From contig WRBF01000002.1 of the NCBI GenBank assembly GCA_009784685.1, positions 22,332 to 86,331 on the forward strand: a stretch of 64,000 nt of DNA. Direction: 5' to 3'. This stretch comes from Defluviitaleaceae bacterium (GTDB lineage Bacteria; Bacillota; Clostridia; Lachnospirales; WRBF01). Below, piece by piece: positions 10,558 through 20,140 of the stretch. The notes under the pieces are model-generated. The model did not search any database. It worked only from the letters and a program-made list of their open reading frames with translations, and was not told where the DNA came from. Positions within the stretch are counted from its first letter, which is position 1, and each line of letters begins with the position of its first letter. A program made the position numbers and the translations under genes.

Positions 10558-11325
10558 TTATCTTCTTGCTATCTCATTAACGGCACTGCTTAGTATTCCA
10601 TCTTGTATTGTTATCATTCTTTGATTAGCTTCATAAGCTCTCATGACAGTTATCATTTCGACCATTTCTCTGACAGAATTTACATTAGAGCGCTCAAGAG
10701 CACCTTGCACGATTGTTCCTTCAAAGTCTATCATTACTGACTGATCTGTTGTATTAAAAAGGTTATGACCATGTTTTCTTAGCGTATGCTTGTCTTCAAA
10801 ATTGACTATCCTTAATGTGTCAATAAATTCCCCATCAACATATATCTCGCCTAAGTCAGTAACTGTTACATAACCGGCAGGCAAAGTAATTTCACCGAGT
10901 TCACCAAGTATTCTTTGACCGGAATTTGTCATTAAAACACCGTCGGCGTTTAAAGTAAGCGACCCATCTCTAGTAAAACGTTCAATAGTATTTCCGTTTC
11001 TATCAGCATCTTGAACAACAAAGAAACCTCTGCCGGAAATAGCCAAATCAAGCGTGCCATGAGTTATTTCCATAGGACCTGTTGAAAAATCAACAAAAAT
11101 ATCATCAACGAAAACCCCGGGTCTTATATTACCAATAACCCGGCTGCCCGCAAAATCTGTACGATCGTTAATTCTCAGCATAAGTTCATCTGAAAAACTG
11201 CGGGTTACGACAGTGTCTCTTTTAAACCCGTTTGTATTTGCATTAGCTATGTTATTTGACAGTACATCCATTCTGTTCATCTGTGTAGTCATTCCTACTG
11301 CTGATGTATAAATACCTCTTAACAT
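10558..11325 (-). CDS. Flagellar hook-basal body protein FlgF/FlgG family (FlhO-like)
   Basis: MLRGIYTSAVGMTTQMNRMDVLSNNIANANTNGFKRD; C-terminal NSVREMVEMITVMRAYEANQRMI. Confidence 0.9.
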   Translation of the reverse strand: MLRGIYTSAVGMTTQMNRMDVLSNNIANANTNGFKRDTVVTRSFSDELMLRINDRTDFAGSRVIGNIRPGVFVDDIFVDFSTGPMEITHGTLDLAISGRGFFVVQDADRNGNTIERFTRDGSLTLNADGVLMTNSGQRILGELGEITLPAGYVTVTDLGEIYVDGEFIDTLRIVNFEDKHTLRKHGHNLFNTTDQSVMIDFEGTIVQGALERSNVNSVREMVEMITVMRAYEANQRMITIQDGILSSAVNEIARR

Positions 11326-11344
11326 AAAGCCACCCCTTGTTTGC

Positions 11345-12370
11345 CTATCGTCTTTTTCTAACTTTTATCCCTGCGGTTTTGTGTTTTGATATATATTCGA
11401 TATATTTTCCTGTTCCAACCGCAACGCACAATTGTGCATCATCTGCTATTATGCAGTTAATTCCCGTTTTATAGCTTATAAGTTTATCAAGCCCATAAAC
11501 AAGACTTCCTCCACCTGTAAGAACTATTCCTCTTTCTGAAATATCTGCTACAAGTTCCGGCGGAGTTTTTTCAAGAACACTGCAAACTGTTTCTACGATA
11601 CTCATTATCGGCTCATGAAGTGCATAGCGCATTTCGTCTGATGAAACGGTTACTATGTTTGGCAACCCTGTTATAAGGTTACGCCCCTTGATTTCCATAA
11701 CAATCGGCATCATTCTCTCAAAAACTGTCCCGATATTTACTTTAAGTTCTTCGGCACTTCGTTCACCTATTAATATATTATGTCTCTTTCGCATGTATCT
11801 TATTATCGAATCATCTAAATTATTGCTGCCGACCTTAATAGATGAATTAGTAACTACTCCGCCAAGGGAAATAACGGCGGCATCTGTAGTTCCCCCTCCG
11901 ATATCAACAACCATGCTCCCGCAAGCACGGGATATATCAATGCCTGCGCCGATTGCAGCGGCTATAGGCTCTTCTATCAAATACACTTCTCTTGCTCCAA
12001 CCTGTCGGGTTGCATCCTCTACTGCACGGCATTCAACTTCAGTTGCACCACTTGGTACACATACGCAAATTCTAGGTCTAAGCCGTATGGAAAGCTGCTT
12101 GCCCATCGCTTTATTGATAAAATACTTGAGCATCTTCTCTGTCATTTCAAAATCTGAAATAACGCCTTCGCTAAGCGGTCTTATTGCTAAAATATTTTCA
12201 GGTGTACGACCTATCATACGGCATGCTTCTTCACCTATGGCAATAACTTCGCCGCTTGAACGGTTTACGGCTACAACAGAAGGCTCGTATAAGACGATGC
12301 CTTGTCCATCAACATATACTATAACACTGGTTGTACCAAGGTCAATGCCGATGTCTGCTCCAAAAATCAC
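11345..12370 (-). CDS. mreB: MreB/Mbl rod shape-determining actin homologue
   Basis: DIGIDLGTTSVIVYVDGQGIVLYEPSVVAV, VVDIGGGTTDAAVISLGGVV, GIVLTGGGSL. Confidence 0.93.
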   Translation of the reverse strand: MIFGADIGIDLGTTSVIVYVDGQGIVLYEPSVVAVNRSSGEVIAIGEEACRMIGRTPENILAIRPLSEGVISDFEMTEKMLKYFINKAMGKQLSIRLRPRICVCVPSGATEVECRAVEDATRQVGAREVYLIEEPIAAAIGAGIDISRACGSMVVDIGGGTTDAAVISLGGVVTNSSIKVGSNNLDDSIIRYMRKRHNILIGERSAEELKVNIGTVFERMMPIVMEIKGRNLITGLPNIVTVSSDEMRYALHEPIMSIVETVCSVLEKTPPELVADISERGIVLTGGGSLVYGLDKLISYKTGINCIIADDAQLCVAVGTGKYIEYISKHKTAGIKVRKRR

Positions 12371-12399
12371 TGTTAAATCATCCTCTTAAAATTAAAATT

Positions 12400-13833
12400 T
12401 CACCTTCGCCGATCTTTTTTCTTTCGACATAAAGACCCGAATTTTATTATAGCACTACGAAGCATCAAATTCAATGGCATTTCTCTAATTTTCGCAATTT
12501 TATGCAATCTTTTTTCACCGCGATCCTCAAAGCGGCATACAAAAACTCTCCAAATTAAAATCAAGTATGCAAATAATATGAATGGCATGTAACCTATCCC
12601 GCTAACTCCAAGGGTTGTGACCGGCACTAAAACAGCTATATTCCAAGGTATAAGAATTGGTATTATCATTGCGGCAACAGAAACATCTTTAGCAAGCTCA
12701 CTATTTGAAAGACCTGCCCTAAAGTAATATTCTTTTCTAAGGGCAGGCGACATAATAACAGCAATTGACTGATTACACCCTACTGCTGCACTAATTAATG
12801 CGGCGACAGAAGTTTTAAGAAAAAGCATAACCCTTGAGTCCCTATTTTCAATACCTGCGGTAATCCTTATAAAACCGACTTTTTCGATTATACCTGCTAT
12901 CATACATGATAAAGCAACTATTATAGCAACGTTTACCATATTGAGGATTCCCCCGCCCCTTATAATGTTAGTAAGCGGCGAAGTTTCGGGAAGTGAAAAT
13001 CCAAATAAAATAACCATTAACAATTCAATAATACCTTCTGACTGAACAAAAAATGCAACTATCCATGCAACCACACTACTTGCAAACATAGCGATTCTAA
13101 CATTAACTTTCATAAGGCACAGAACCAAAATAACTCCTATCGGAAGCAAAGAAATGTGAGATATTACAAATTCTGCCGAAATATCATCCGTTATAGTATT
13201 AGAAGCAGCGGCTTCAAAGCCGCTGCTAAAAGAAAGAGCCAAAAATGCCAAAAATGTTAAAACCCCCGGAACTATTGCAGTCTTAAAAGCCATTTTAACA
13301 TTTGCATAATGCTCAGTTTCACACATTGCCCCAAGCAGTGCAAGAGATGAAGACATCGGCGAAGCTCTGTCTCCAAAGTATATTCCGGAAATTATTGCTC
13401 CGGAGGCGATATAAATATTCATATTATTACTTACAGCAATCGCCATAAGCATGACACCTACCATCGCAACTGTCCCAAAAGAAGTACCAATTATAAAAGC
13501 AACTAAAGCACAAAGAAGAAATGCGGCAGCATAAAAAACAGAAGGATGAATAATTTGAACACCGTAATAGACAAGATATGGAACAGTACCGCTGACTATC
13601 CAACTTGCGCTGAGCATACCTATAAAAACAAATACCGATACAACAATTGACGCCTTTTTAAGCCCACCGACTGTCATAAGCCCTATTTCTTTAATCGAAT
13701 GATTACGCTTCCTCGCAAGAACTGTGAACATTAAAAAGCTTACAATAAGTCCATACCAAATAGGTAGTCCGACTATAGTGCAAGCTAAAAGCAAAATGAA
13801 TGTTGCTATAATTATTGCAATAAAAGGGAACAT
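12400..13833 (-). CDS. NhaC-family Na+/H+ antiporter
   Basis: ~12 TM segments; GTSFGTVAMVGVMLMAIA, SGIYFGDRASPMSSSLALLGA, IPILIPWNIAV motifs. Confidence 0.85.
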   Translation of the reverse strand: MFPFIAIIIATFILLLACTIVGLPIWYGLIVSFLMFTVLARKRNHSIKEIGLMTVGGLKKASIVVSVFVFIGMLSASWIVSGTVPYLVYYGVQIIHPSVFYAAAFLLCALVAFIIGTSFGTVAMVGVMLMAIAVSNNMNIYIASGAIISGIYFGDRASPMSSSLALLGAMCETEHYANVKMAFKTAIVPGVLTFLAFLALSFSSGFEAAASNTITDDISAEFVISHISLLPIGVILVLCLMKVNVRIAMFASSVVAWIVAFFVQSEGIIELLMVILFGFSLPETSPLTNIIRGGGILNMVNVAIIVALSCMIAGIIEKVGFIRITAGIENRDSRVMLFLKTSVAALISAAVGCNQSIAVIMSPALRKEYYFRAGLSNSELAKDVSVAAMIIPILIPWNIAVLVPVTTLGVSGIGYMPFILFAYLILIWRVFVCRFEDRGEKRLHKIAKIREMPLNLMLRSAIIKFGSLCRKKKDRRR

Positions 13834-13920
13834 ATTTTATCTCCTCAACACAACCGCTATATCATACCCTATTATACCACATTTTTTCCTTATTTTATAA
13901 CACATCAGCGGCTTAGCTAC

Positions 13921-13943
13921 AAAAAAAGATGCGGATACCGCAT
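13921..13943 (-). terminator. Intrinsic terminator downstream of agrB-like gene
   Basis: Minus strand: atgcgg-tat-ccgcat followed by cTTTTTTT. Confidence 0.8.
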
Positions 13944-14009
13944 ATTTTAAAAACATATGCGAATCAACATCTGTATAAGTTCGATTTTCACTTTATTAAA
14001 CAATATGTG

Positions 14010-14594
14010 CTACTCCTCATCCTCATGAACAACGCCGCCTTGTTGACAGGCAAGCTTGTAAGTAATCGGAAGAATATAAAATGACTGGGAAAGAACCGAA
14101 AGCATGGCAACATTTCTTATAAGTCCGTCTTTAAGCCCAATAAAATAGTAAACCACCAAAACCAACAGCGATCTTACTTTAAGCGGAATAATTTGATCCT
14201 TATACATAGGATTAACTTCTGTTCCGGACGGAGAGTATTTATAATATACGTAAAAGCAGTAGGCAAAAACAAGGTTATAGATATTCCTAGATACTTTGAT
14301 AATTTTGCTTAAATACGCAAGCCCTAAGTGGCTAGTTGTGCCTATTAAAAAGCAAGCCAGAGGCGTTTTAGCATGTATTCCTCTGGAAAAGGTTCTGATA
14401 ACGCTGTAAAACATGAAAAAAAACGTCAAAGGTTTTAACAGCTTTATCTGTTTAGCAATAATGAACAGCAGTATAGTTTTAGGCAAATTCAAAGCAACTG
14501 TAGTTATACCATATTTCAAAATTTCAGTTTCATACTCATCAAGTTCATCAGTCTTCAACAGCGAAGTTAGCTTTTCTATAATATGGTCGGTCAT
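14010..14594 (-). CDS. AgrB-like accessory gene regulator / peptide-processing membrane protein
   Basis: FSRGIHAKTPLACFLIGTTSHLGLAYLSK, multi-TM, C-terminal ILPITYKL typical of AgrB. Confidence 0.85.
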   Translation of the reverse strand: MTDHIIEKLTSLLKTDELDEYETEILKYGITTVALNLPKTILLFIIAKQIKLLKPLTFFFMFYSVIRTFSRGIHAKTPLACFLIGTTSHLGLAYLSKIIKVSRNIYNLVFAYCFYVYYKYSPSGTEVNPMYKDQIIPLKVRSLLVLVVYYFIGLKDGLIRNVAMLSVLSQSFYILPITYKLACQQGGVVHEDEE

Positions 14595-14625
14595 TGTTCA
14601 CCTCTATTTGCGATAAAACACACCT

Positions 14626-15345
14626 CTACATAACCCAATCAACAAGCTCTTTTCTTCGAGTTTTTGAAAACGGGCATTGTACATGTTCCCCAAAATGAAG
14701 AATTTTTCCTGATTTATCTATATTTGTAATGGCTTGGGTATTAACTATAAATTCTTTAGTAGAGTAGCAAAAATACTCCGGCAATCTTTCTTTTATGATA
14801 ACCAAGTTGTCTCTATAACTATCAATGCCATATTTATGGCATATAATGACATTCCCTGTTCCCTTTTTCTTGTTGAAGTAATAAATATCATCATATTTTA
14901 GCCTAATAAGAGATTGACGTGTTTCGACTGTAAAATAAATTCCCATAAGCACGTCACGTGCAGCGACTAAAACTTCTTCAAGCTCTCTTAAAAATTTATC
15001 ACTGCCTTTAAACACAAAGCCAAGAGAAATTACTCTATGAAGCATTTTGCTGGAAATAATACTTGATTCATGGTCTGTTACATAAATAACCTGATTATCA
15101 GACCTAACTCTTTTAATTTGTTCAGCAAGAGTGAACCCTACCGGCTTATTACCACCCATCATTATGTCCAACAAGAAAACAGCAGGCTTGTCCCTTTTAG
15201 CTGCAAGATAGCACAAGACATCGTACTCGCTGCTACAGCCTATAAACTTGCCAAGCGTATCGCTATGTTTTGAGTTCAAACTCTTTAGCGATTCTTCCAT
15301 AAAGTTGAGAAATTCTAAATTATCGTCGTAAACTATAATGTCCAT
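14626..15345 (-). CDS. AgrA/ComE-type response regulator (receiver + LytTR)
   Basis: MDIIVYDDNLEFL..., FLLDIMMGG receiver; C-terminal LytTR-like YFCYSTKEFIVNTQAI. Start moved to internal Met at 15345 preceded by ggcggg. Confidence 0.85.
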   Translation of the reverse strand: MDIIVYDDNLEFLNFMEESLKSLNSKHSDTLGKFIGCSSEYDVLCYLAAKRDKPAVFLLDIMMGGNKPVGFTLAEQIKRVRSDNQVIYVTDHESSIISSKMLHRVISLGFVFKGSDKFLRELEEVLVAARDVLMGIYFTVETRQSLIRLKYDDIYYFNKKKGTGNVIICHKYGIDSYRDNLVIIKERLPEYFCYSTKEFIVNTQAITNIDKSGKILHFGEHVQCPFSKTRRKELVDWVM

Positions 15346-15433
15346 AAAAAACCCGCCTAAAACTTTATCTTGCATAATTTTAATATTAAATGTCGAATTT
15401 GTCAAGGGTTTTTAAAAGCATCTCTATATAATC

Positions 15434-15462
15434 TTGCCTTATAGCGGACAAATTGTTATAAT
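15434..15462 (+). promoter_or_regulatory. Sigma-A type promoter
   Basis: TTGCCT (15434-15439), 17-nt spacer, TATAAT (15457-15462), upstream of CDS 15490. Confidence 0.7.
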
Positions 15463-15489
15463 GATAACATATAAGGAGGATGGCTTAAT

Positions 15490-16692
15490 TTGAGAGATCA
15501 AAAAAGAACTGACGAAAACGGTAGATCAGACAAAAAAAATAATCTGATGGTTAAAATTGCCGCTGTGATTTTAGCTGTATCAGTTGCTTTTTATATTTAT
15601 ACAGATATTGATGCCGGCTCATTATTTGGCAGTAATGATTCAGATGCTTTTTTTTCGCCTACAGATGTAGCTTTCCAATATGAAAGCCTACGGGATGTAT
15701 TTTTCTTTGCGACTGAAAACGGGGATTTTTTTTACTGCACCAACAATTTTGTAAGGTTCTTAACTCCAACCGGCCAAGTTAGATGGGAAACATCTATTGA
15801 TGTTTTGAACCCTTTTGTTGTGGGAAACGGAAGCTATATTGCAATAGGCGAGGTAAATGGAAGGATAATATATGTTTTTGGGCGAAGCGGACTTCTTTAT
15901 ACAAGACATTTTGAAACACAAAACATACTTAACTTCGCCGTGAATAGACAAGGATTCGCATCTGTTGTTTTGCAAAGCGGGTCAAGCTATGAAACGATTG
16001 TTCTTAACAGCAGCGGAACTGAAATATGGCGTTGGATGTATCATCTTCCCGGAATTTACCCTATTGCAACTGCAATTTCACATGACAGCAGAATTCTTGC
16101 AAACAGTACGCTTGAAGTCAACGAACGATTAGTTTCCCAAGTCTTTTATGCATTTTTGAACAGAAACGAAGCAGCAGCACATACTGACACGATATTTATG
16201 TCAATGATAAGACCGGGTCAAGTGATTCCTGAAGTTCATTTTTTAGACAACCGCACTGCGGTATTGTTATCAGACAGTGAAATCTCCGGGGTAACGTTTA
16301 CTGGCGGGTCTGATGTGAGAGATGAATGGAGCAAAGAAATCGGCAACAGAATAGATGACTTCGCCATATTTGACAGAGGTATAGCAGTTGCATTTGGCGA
16401 AGGGGTTATAAATCAAAACCAAGAACGCCCCGGGACAGTAAACTTCTATAACGCTTCAGGAGAAGTAACCGGAACGTTTTTTGGCGGAGACAGAGTTACA
16501 TATATGAGCTCAAACGGTAATAATATTGTAATAGGGGTTGGAAGAACCTTTTACGGTGTCACTGACAGAGGAAGAATACTTTGGCAGTTTGATGCTACAA
16601 CAGACTTAAGAGATGTGTTCATACTTAACAACAGCAATACGATTTTGACAGTGTCACAAACCGAGGCAACTGTTTTAAGAAGGGGCAGATAA
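15490..16692 (+). CDS. DUF5711-type membrane-anchored beta-propeller-like protein
   Basis: N-terminal TM then repeated beta-blade-like segments; TTG start with aaggagga RBS. Confidence 0.6.
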   Translation: MRDQKRTDENGRSDKKNNLMVKIAAVILAVSVAFYIYTDIDAGSLFGSNDSDAFFSPTDVAFQYESLRDVFFFATENGDFFYCTNNFVRFLTPTGQVRWETSIDVLNPFVVGNGSYIAIGEVNGRIIYVFGRSGLLYTRHFETQNILNFAVNRQGFASVVLQSGSSYETIVLNSSGTEIWRWMYHLPGIYPIATAISHDSRILANSTLEVNERLVSQVFYAFLNRNEAAAHTDTIFMSMIRPGQVIPEVHFLDNRTAVLLSDSEISGVTFTGGSDVRDEWSKEIGNRIDDFAIFDRGIAVAFGEGVINQNQERPGTVNFYNASGEVTGTFFGGDRVTYMSSNGNNIVIGVGRTFYGVTDRGRILWQFDATTDLRDVFILNNSNTILTVSQTEATVLRRGR

Positions 16693-16696
16693 GAAA

Positions 16697-17392
16697 ATGG
16701 GATTTAATTTGATGGACATTATTGTTATAGTAATTTTTGGATTTAGTATTTTTTTATGCTATCAAAAAGGGCTAGTAATGTCTTTGTTTGGGATGTTCCG
16801 TCTGATTATCGCATTATTTATTGCGATAAATCTGGCAGCGCCCGTTGGCGGGTTTATTAGAAACAGTGAAATAATTTATGGGCTTGTGTATTCCGCTGTA
16901 TCAGCAACAATTACCCCCAATATGCCTGATCCGGGCAGTCAAGTTATCAGCGATATTGCTAATCCGGCGAATGTTACAAACCTAATTAGGGACTTTTCAG
17001 CCGGAGGCACAGATTTAAGAGATCAAGCTGAAGTAATACGCCAAATCGATATACCTTCTAGCATTATAAACGGCGTATTGTCTCATGAAACAGCACACAG
17101 AATTATTGCTGAGTACATAACCGGTCTTGTAATCACGGTAATAGCAGTGATCCTTATTTTTATAGCAGCTCTTATATGCTTAAAAGTATTGGCAAAATCT
17201 CTTGATACTTTAGCAAGGCTGCCAATTATAAATATTGCAAACAAGCTGGGTGGAATTTTAGTAGGGTTTGTCCAAGGTTATGCAATTGTTTGGATAATCA
17301 TTACGATTATAAGATTTCTGCCTTTTAATGAGTTTATGGCAAGCTGTTATTATTTGATTGAAAATTCCAGAATTGCTTCAATGTTTGTGTAG
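16697..17392 (+). CDS. CvpA family membrane protein
   Basis: N-terminal LMDIIVIVIFGFSIFLCYQKGLVMSLFGMFRLIIALFIA; C-terminal KLGGILVGFVQGYAIVWIIITII. Confidence 0.75.
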   Translation: MGFNLMDIIVIVIFGFSIFLCYQKGLVMSLFGMFRLIIALFIAINLAAPVGGFIRNSEIIYGLVYSAVSATITPNMPDPGSQVISDIANPANVTNLIRDFSAGGTDLRDQAEVIRQIDIPSSIINGVLSHETAHRIIAEYITGLVITVIAVILIFIAALICLKVLAKSLDTLARLPIINIANKLGGILVGFVQGYAIVWIIITIIRFLPFNEFMASCYYLIENSRIASMFV

Positions 17393-17412
17393 ATATCAAA
17401 TAAATCCAACTG

Positions 17413-19356
17413 CTACAATGGCAAATGCATCTTACTTTCCGCATCAAACCACTTAACTTCAAAACCTGCACCCTTAGTGCAAAATACAGAGCTTGATGTG
17501 TTTTCCATATCTCGCTCTTTTTCATAGCCAATTTTTTCGATAATTGTCTCTGAATTATGACATGGGAAGTATCCCAATAAATTAAGTGATATCACGCCTG
17601 TTCCCTTCGTAAAAGAAAGAAGCTCCGCTTGATAATCAATAAAAGAAGCTACCGGACCTTTACCCTTAACGTAAGAACGATCTCCAATGGTTTCAGGCGG
17701 ATCAAAAATACCATAAAGCCTTGCAATATCTGAAAGCACCCTCCCTATAGATGTTGTATCCACATCTATATAGAATTCGTAATAAGGCTCAAGCAAAACA
17801 GATTTCGCTTTTTCTAAGCCCTGACGAACTGCTCGATATGCTGATTCACGCAAATCACCACCATCGGTATATTGTACATGAACAGCCCCATCGGTCAATA
17901 CAAATCTAATATCTGTAAGTGAACTGCCTGTAAGAATCCCTTTATGATCACGGTCTAAAACATGATGACGAATTAAGTTCTGATATTGTTTTGCCAATCT
18001 GTCTGTGTGAAGCTCACTTTTAAATTCAAATCCGCCGCCTGGATTTGGCTCCATTCGCAAATGAACCTCTGCGTAATGCCTCAACGGTTCAAAATGCCCA
18101 TAACCTTTAATAGGCTCTGCGATTGTTTCACGATATAGCACTTGGCATTCGCCAAAGTCAACATTCAAACCAAACTTCGCAAGGATCAGCTCTTTAAGCA
18201 CTTCAAGCTGTATTTTTCCCATAATGCGAACGCTGATTTCTTTAATGCTCGGCTCGTAAAACACTTCAAGCAACGGATCTTGCGCTTCCAGTTTGCGAAG
18301 ACAGCTCATAACAGCATCAAAAGGACTGCCGCCAATTATTACCGCTGCCTTTAACGCAGGATTAAGAACAGGAACAGGCATATCCAAACAATTACCAAGC
18401 CCCATACCCGGAACTGCACTGTTCAGGCCGGTCACTCCAACAATATCACCTACGTATGCGGCATTTAAGTTTGTATAAGATTCGCCTTGATAATCCCGAA
18501 TTTCATTTATCTTTTCACACATTTCATTGCCATAGTGAATTTCATCTCTTATTTTCAGACTTCCAGCAAGGCATTTTAAAAATGCAACCCTTGCGCCTTT
18601 TGAATCATGCACTACTTTAAATATTCTACCGGAAAATTTATCGCCTAAGGACTCAATTTCAGGGGCAGTTGCCTCTAATATGTTAAGAATTTCTATAATT
18701 CCTGTCTGCTTTAAAGCACTCCCTGCCGCCGCTAAAACAATATTTCCAAGCATTATTTGACGTTTGGTGCATTCTATTACTTTTCTTTCAAAATCATTGT
18801 CCACTTTGCCTTCCAAGTAAAAGTTCATCAGTTCGTCATCATATTCGCATAATAGTTCAATAAAATCTTCGCCTGTTAATTCATCAGCACTTGTAACTAA
18901 GTAGCAATTCAAATGCAGCTTTGCCTCAATATCGTTCAAACAGCGTTGAACGTTTGCGCCCGTTTGATCCGTCTTGTTAATGAATACATAAATCGGGATT
19001 TTTTTCTCTTTAAGAAGCTTGCATAGTGTAATCGTGTGACTTTGAACTCCATCAGCCGCACTGATCAGCAGTATTGCGGCATCAAGAACTGAAAGAGAAC
19101 GTTCCATTTCAGCTGAAAAGTCTATATGCCCCGGGGTATCAATAAGATAATATTCACGACTTCCATACAAAAAAGACGCTATATCACTGAATATTGTTAT
19201 CCCTCTGCGTCTTTCAAGTTCATTATAGTCCATTAAGGCACTTCCGTGGTCAACGCGCCCAAATGTTTCGATTTTTTTAGTTTGATACAGCAGACATTCA
19301 CAAAAGGTTGTCTTACCTGCATCTACATGCGCAAATACGCCTATCGTTAGCTTCAT
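17413..19356 (-). CDS. TetM/TetO-like ribosomal-protection GTPase (EF-G-like translation factor family)
   Basis: MKLTIGVFAHVDAGKTTFCECLLYQ, DYNELERRRGITIFSDIASF, LIDTPGHIDFSAEMERSLSVLDAAILLISAADGVQSHT. Start placed at internal Met 19356 with gggag RBS. Confidence 0.88.
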   Translation of the reverse strand: MKLTIGVFAHVDAGKTTFCECLLYQTKKIETFGRVDHGSALMDYNELERRRGITIFSDIASFLYGSREYYLIDTPGHIDFSAEMERSLSVLDAAILLISAADGVQSHTITLCKLLKEKKIPIYVFINKTDQTGANVQRCLNDIEAKLHLNCYLVTSADELTGEDFIELLCEYDDELMNFYLEGKVDNDFERKVIECTKRQIMLGNIVLAAAGSALKQTGIIEILNILEATAPEIESLGDKFSGRIFKVVHDSKGARVAFLKCLAGSLKIRDEIHYGNEMCEKINEIRDYQGESYTNLNAAYVGDIVGVTGLNSAVPGMGLGNCLDMPVPVLNPALKAAVIIGGSPFDAVMSCLRKLEAQDPLLEVFYEPSIKEISVRIMGKIQLEVLKELILAKFGLNVDFGECQVLYRETIAEPIKGYGHFEPLRHYAEVHLRMEPNPGGGFEFKSELHTDRLAKQYQNLIRHHVLDRDHKGILTGSSLTDIRFVLTDGAVHVQYTDGGDLRESAYRAVRQGLEKAKSVLLEPYYEFYIDVDTTSIGRVLSDIARLYGIFDPPETIGDRSYVKGKGPVASFIDYQAELLSFTKGTGVISLNLLGYFPCHNSETIIEKIGYEKERDMENTSSSVFCTKGAGFEVKWFDAESKMHLPL

Positions 19357-19403
19357 TAATAAACTCCCTGCAACTCTTATAAAGCTCAAAACGCTTAAAG
19401 TGA

Positions 19404-20135
19404 TTAGAGTGCCTTGTCAAGCAACATTCCGGATTCAATTATTCTAAACGTATCTTCAATTCTACGAGTGGCTCTGTAGCTGTAATAATAATCAAACCCT
19501 CGAAAGTTCATGTGTGCTGCCATTGGAATCTCTAAAATATTTCCGGCGATCTCATAAATACTATAAAAAATATCTGATGAATTTTTTATAGCAGTCATAA
19601 TTTCATTTTTTGATGATTCATTATAGTAATCAGTATCAAAAAACAATTCGCCTTTACTATCAAACCCAAAACCCAGTTCAGATAAATCATCAATATTATC
19701 TTCAACCATATAAGCAAGATCTTCCGAAAAATCTCTAAGCTGGGGGCTATGGGCTTGGATTGCTAACGAGTTAACAGCACGATCATAACATATAGCGAAT
19801 GTTTCAAGGCTTCGGCATAAGCTTTGCTTAAAAGGAGAAAGCCCGTAAATCGGAACGTTTACGATAAAGATCCTCATATCAACATCTATTATACTTGCAT
19901 AATACTTTATGTCAACTACCGTTTTGGCTGTTGAACGCAAATACCTTAAAACCTTACCGTTTAAGGCGGCGTTTAAAGCAAACACCGGTGCCGAGTCATT
20001 TTCAGCAGCAAGCGCAGCATTTTGACGGCGAACTGCAATCTTTTCATACCTAAAAGATTCATCAGCAGCATCGTCCTCACCTACGATATAAGGTTTATAG
20101 TGATTGTAATAATGAAGGTTCGTCAACATAAGCAA
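19404..20135 (-). CDS. Conserved-looking hypothetical protein
   Basis: 243-aa ORF, tightly spaced with neighbours; no recognised family. Confidence 0.55.
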   Translation of the reverse strand: MLMLTNLHYYNHYKPYIVGEDDAADESFRYEKIAVRRQNAALAAENDSAPVFALNAALNGKVLRYLRSTAKTVVDIKYYASIIDVDMRIFIVNVPIYGLSPFKQSLCRSLETFAICYDRAVNSLAIQAHSPQLRDFSEDLAYMVEDNIDDLSELGFGFDSKGELFFDTDYYNESSKNEIMTAIKNSSDIFYSIYEIAGNILEIPMAAHMNFRGFDYYYSYRATRRIEDTFRIIESGMLLDKAL

Positions 20136-20140
20136 TCATC

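Noticed and set aside
13840-14001. A -1 frameshift at TTT TTA after agrB would give MFNKVKIELIQMLIRICFLKYAVSASFFVAKPLMCY..., superficially like an AgrD with a Ser-lactone core
   Set aside because: The apparent SASFFV core is encoded by the terminator hairpin and its U-tract (atgcggtatccgcatcttttttt), so the similarity is most likely incidental.
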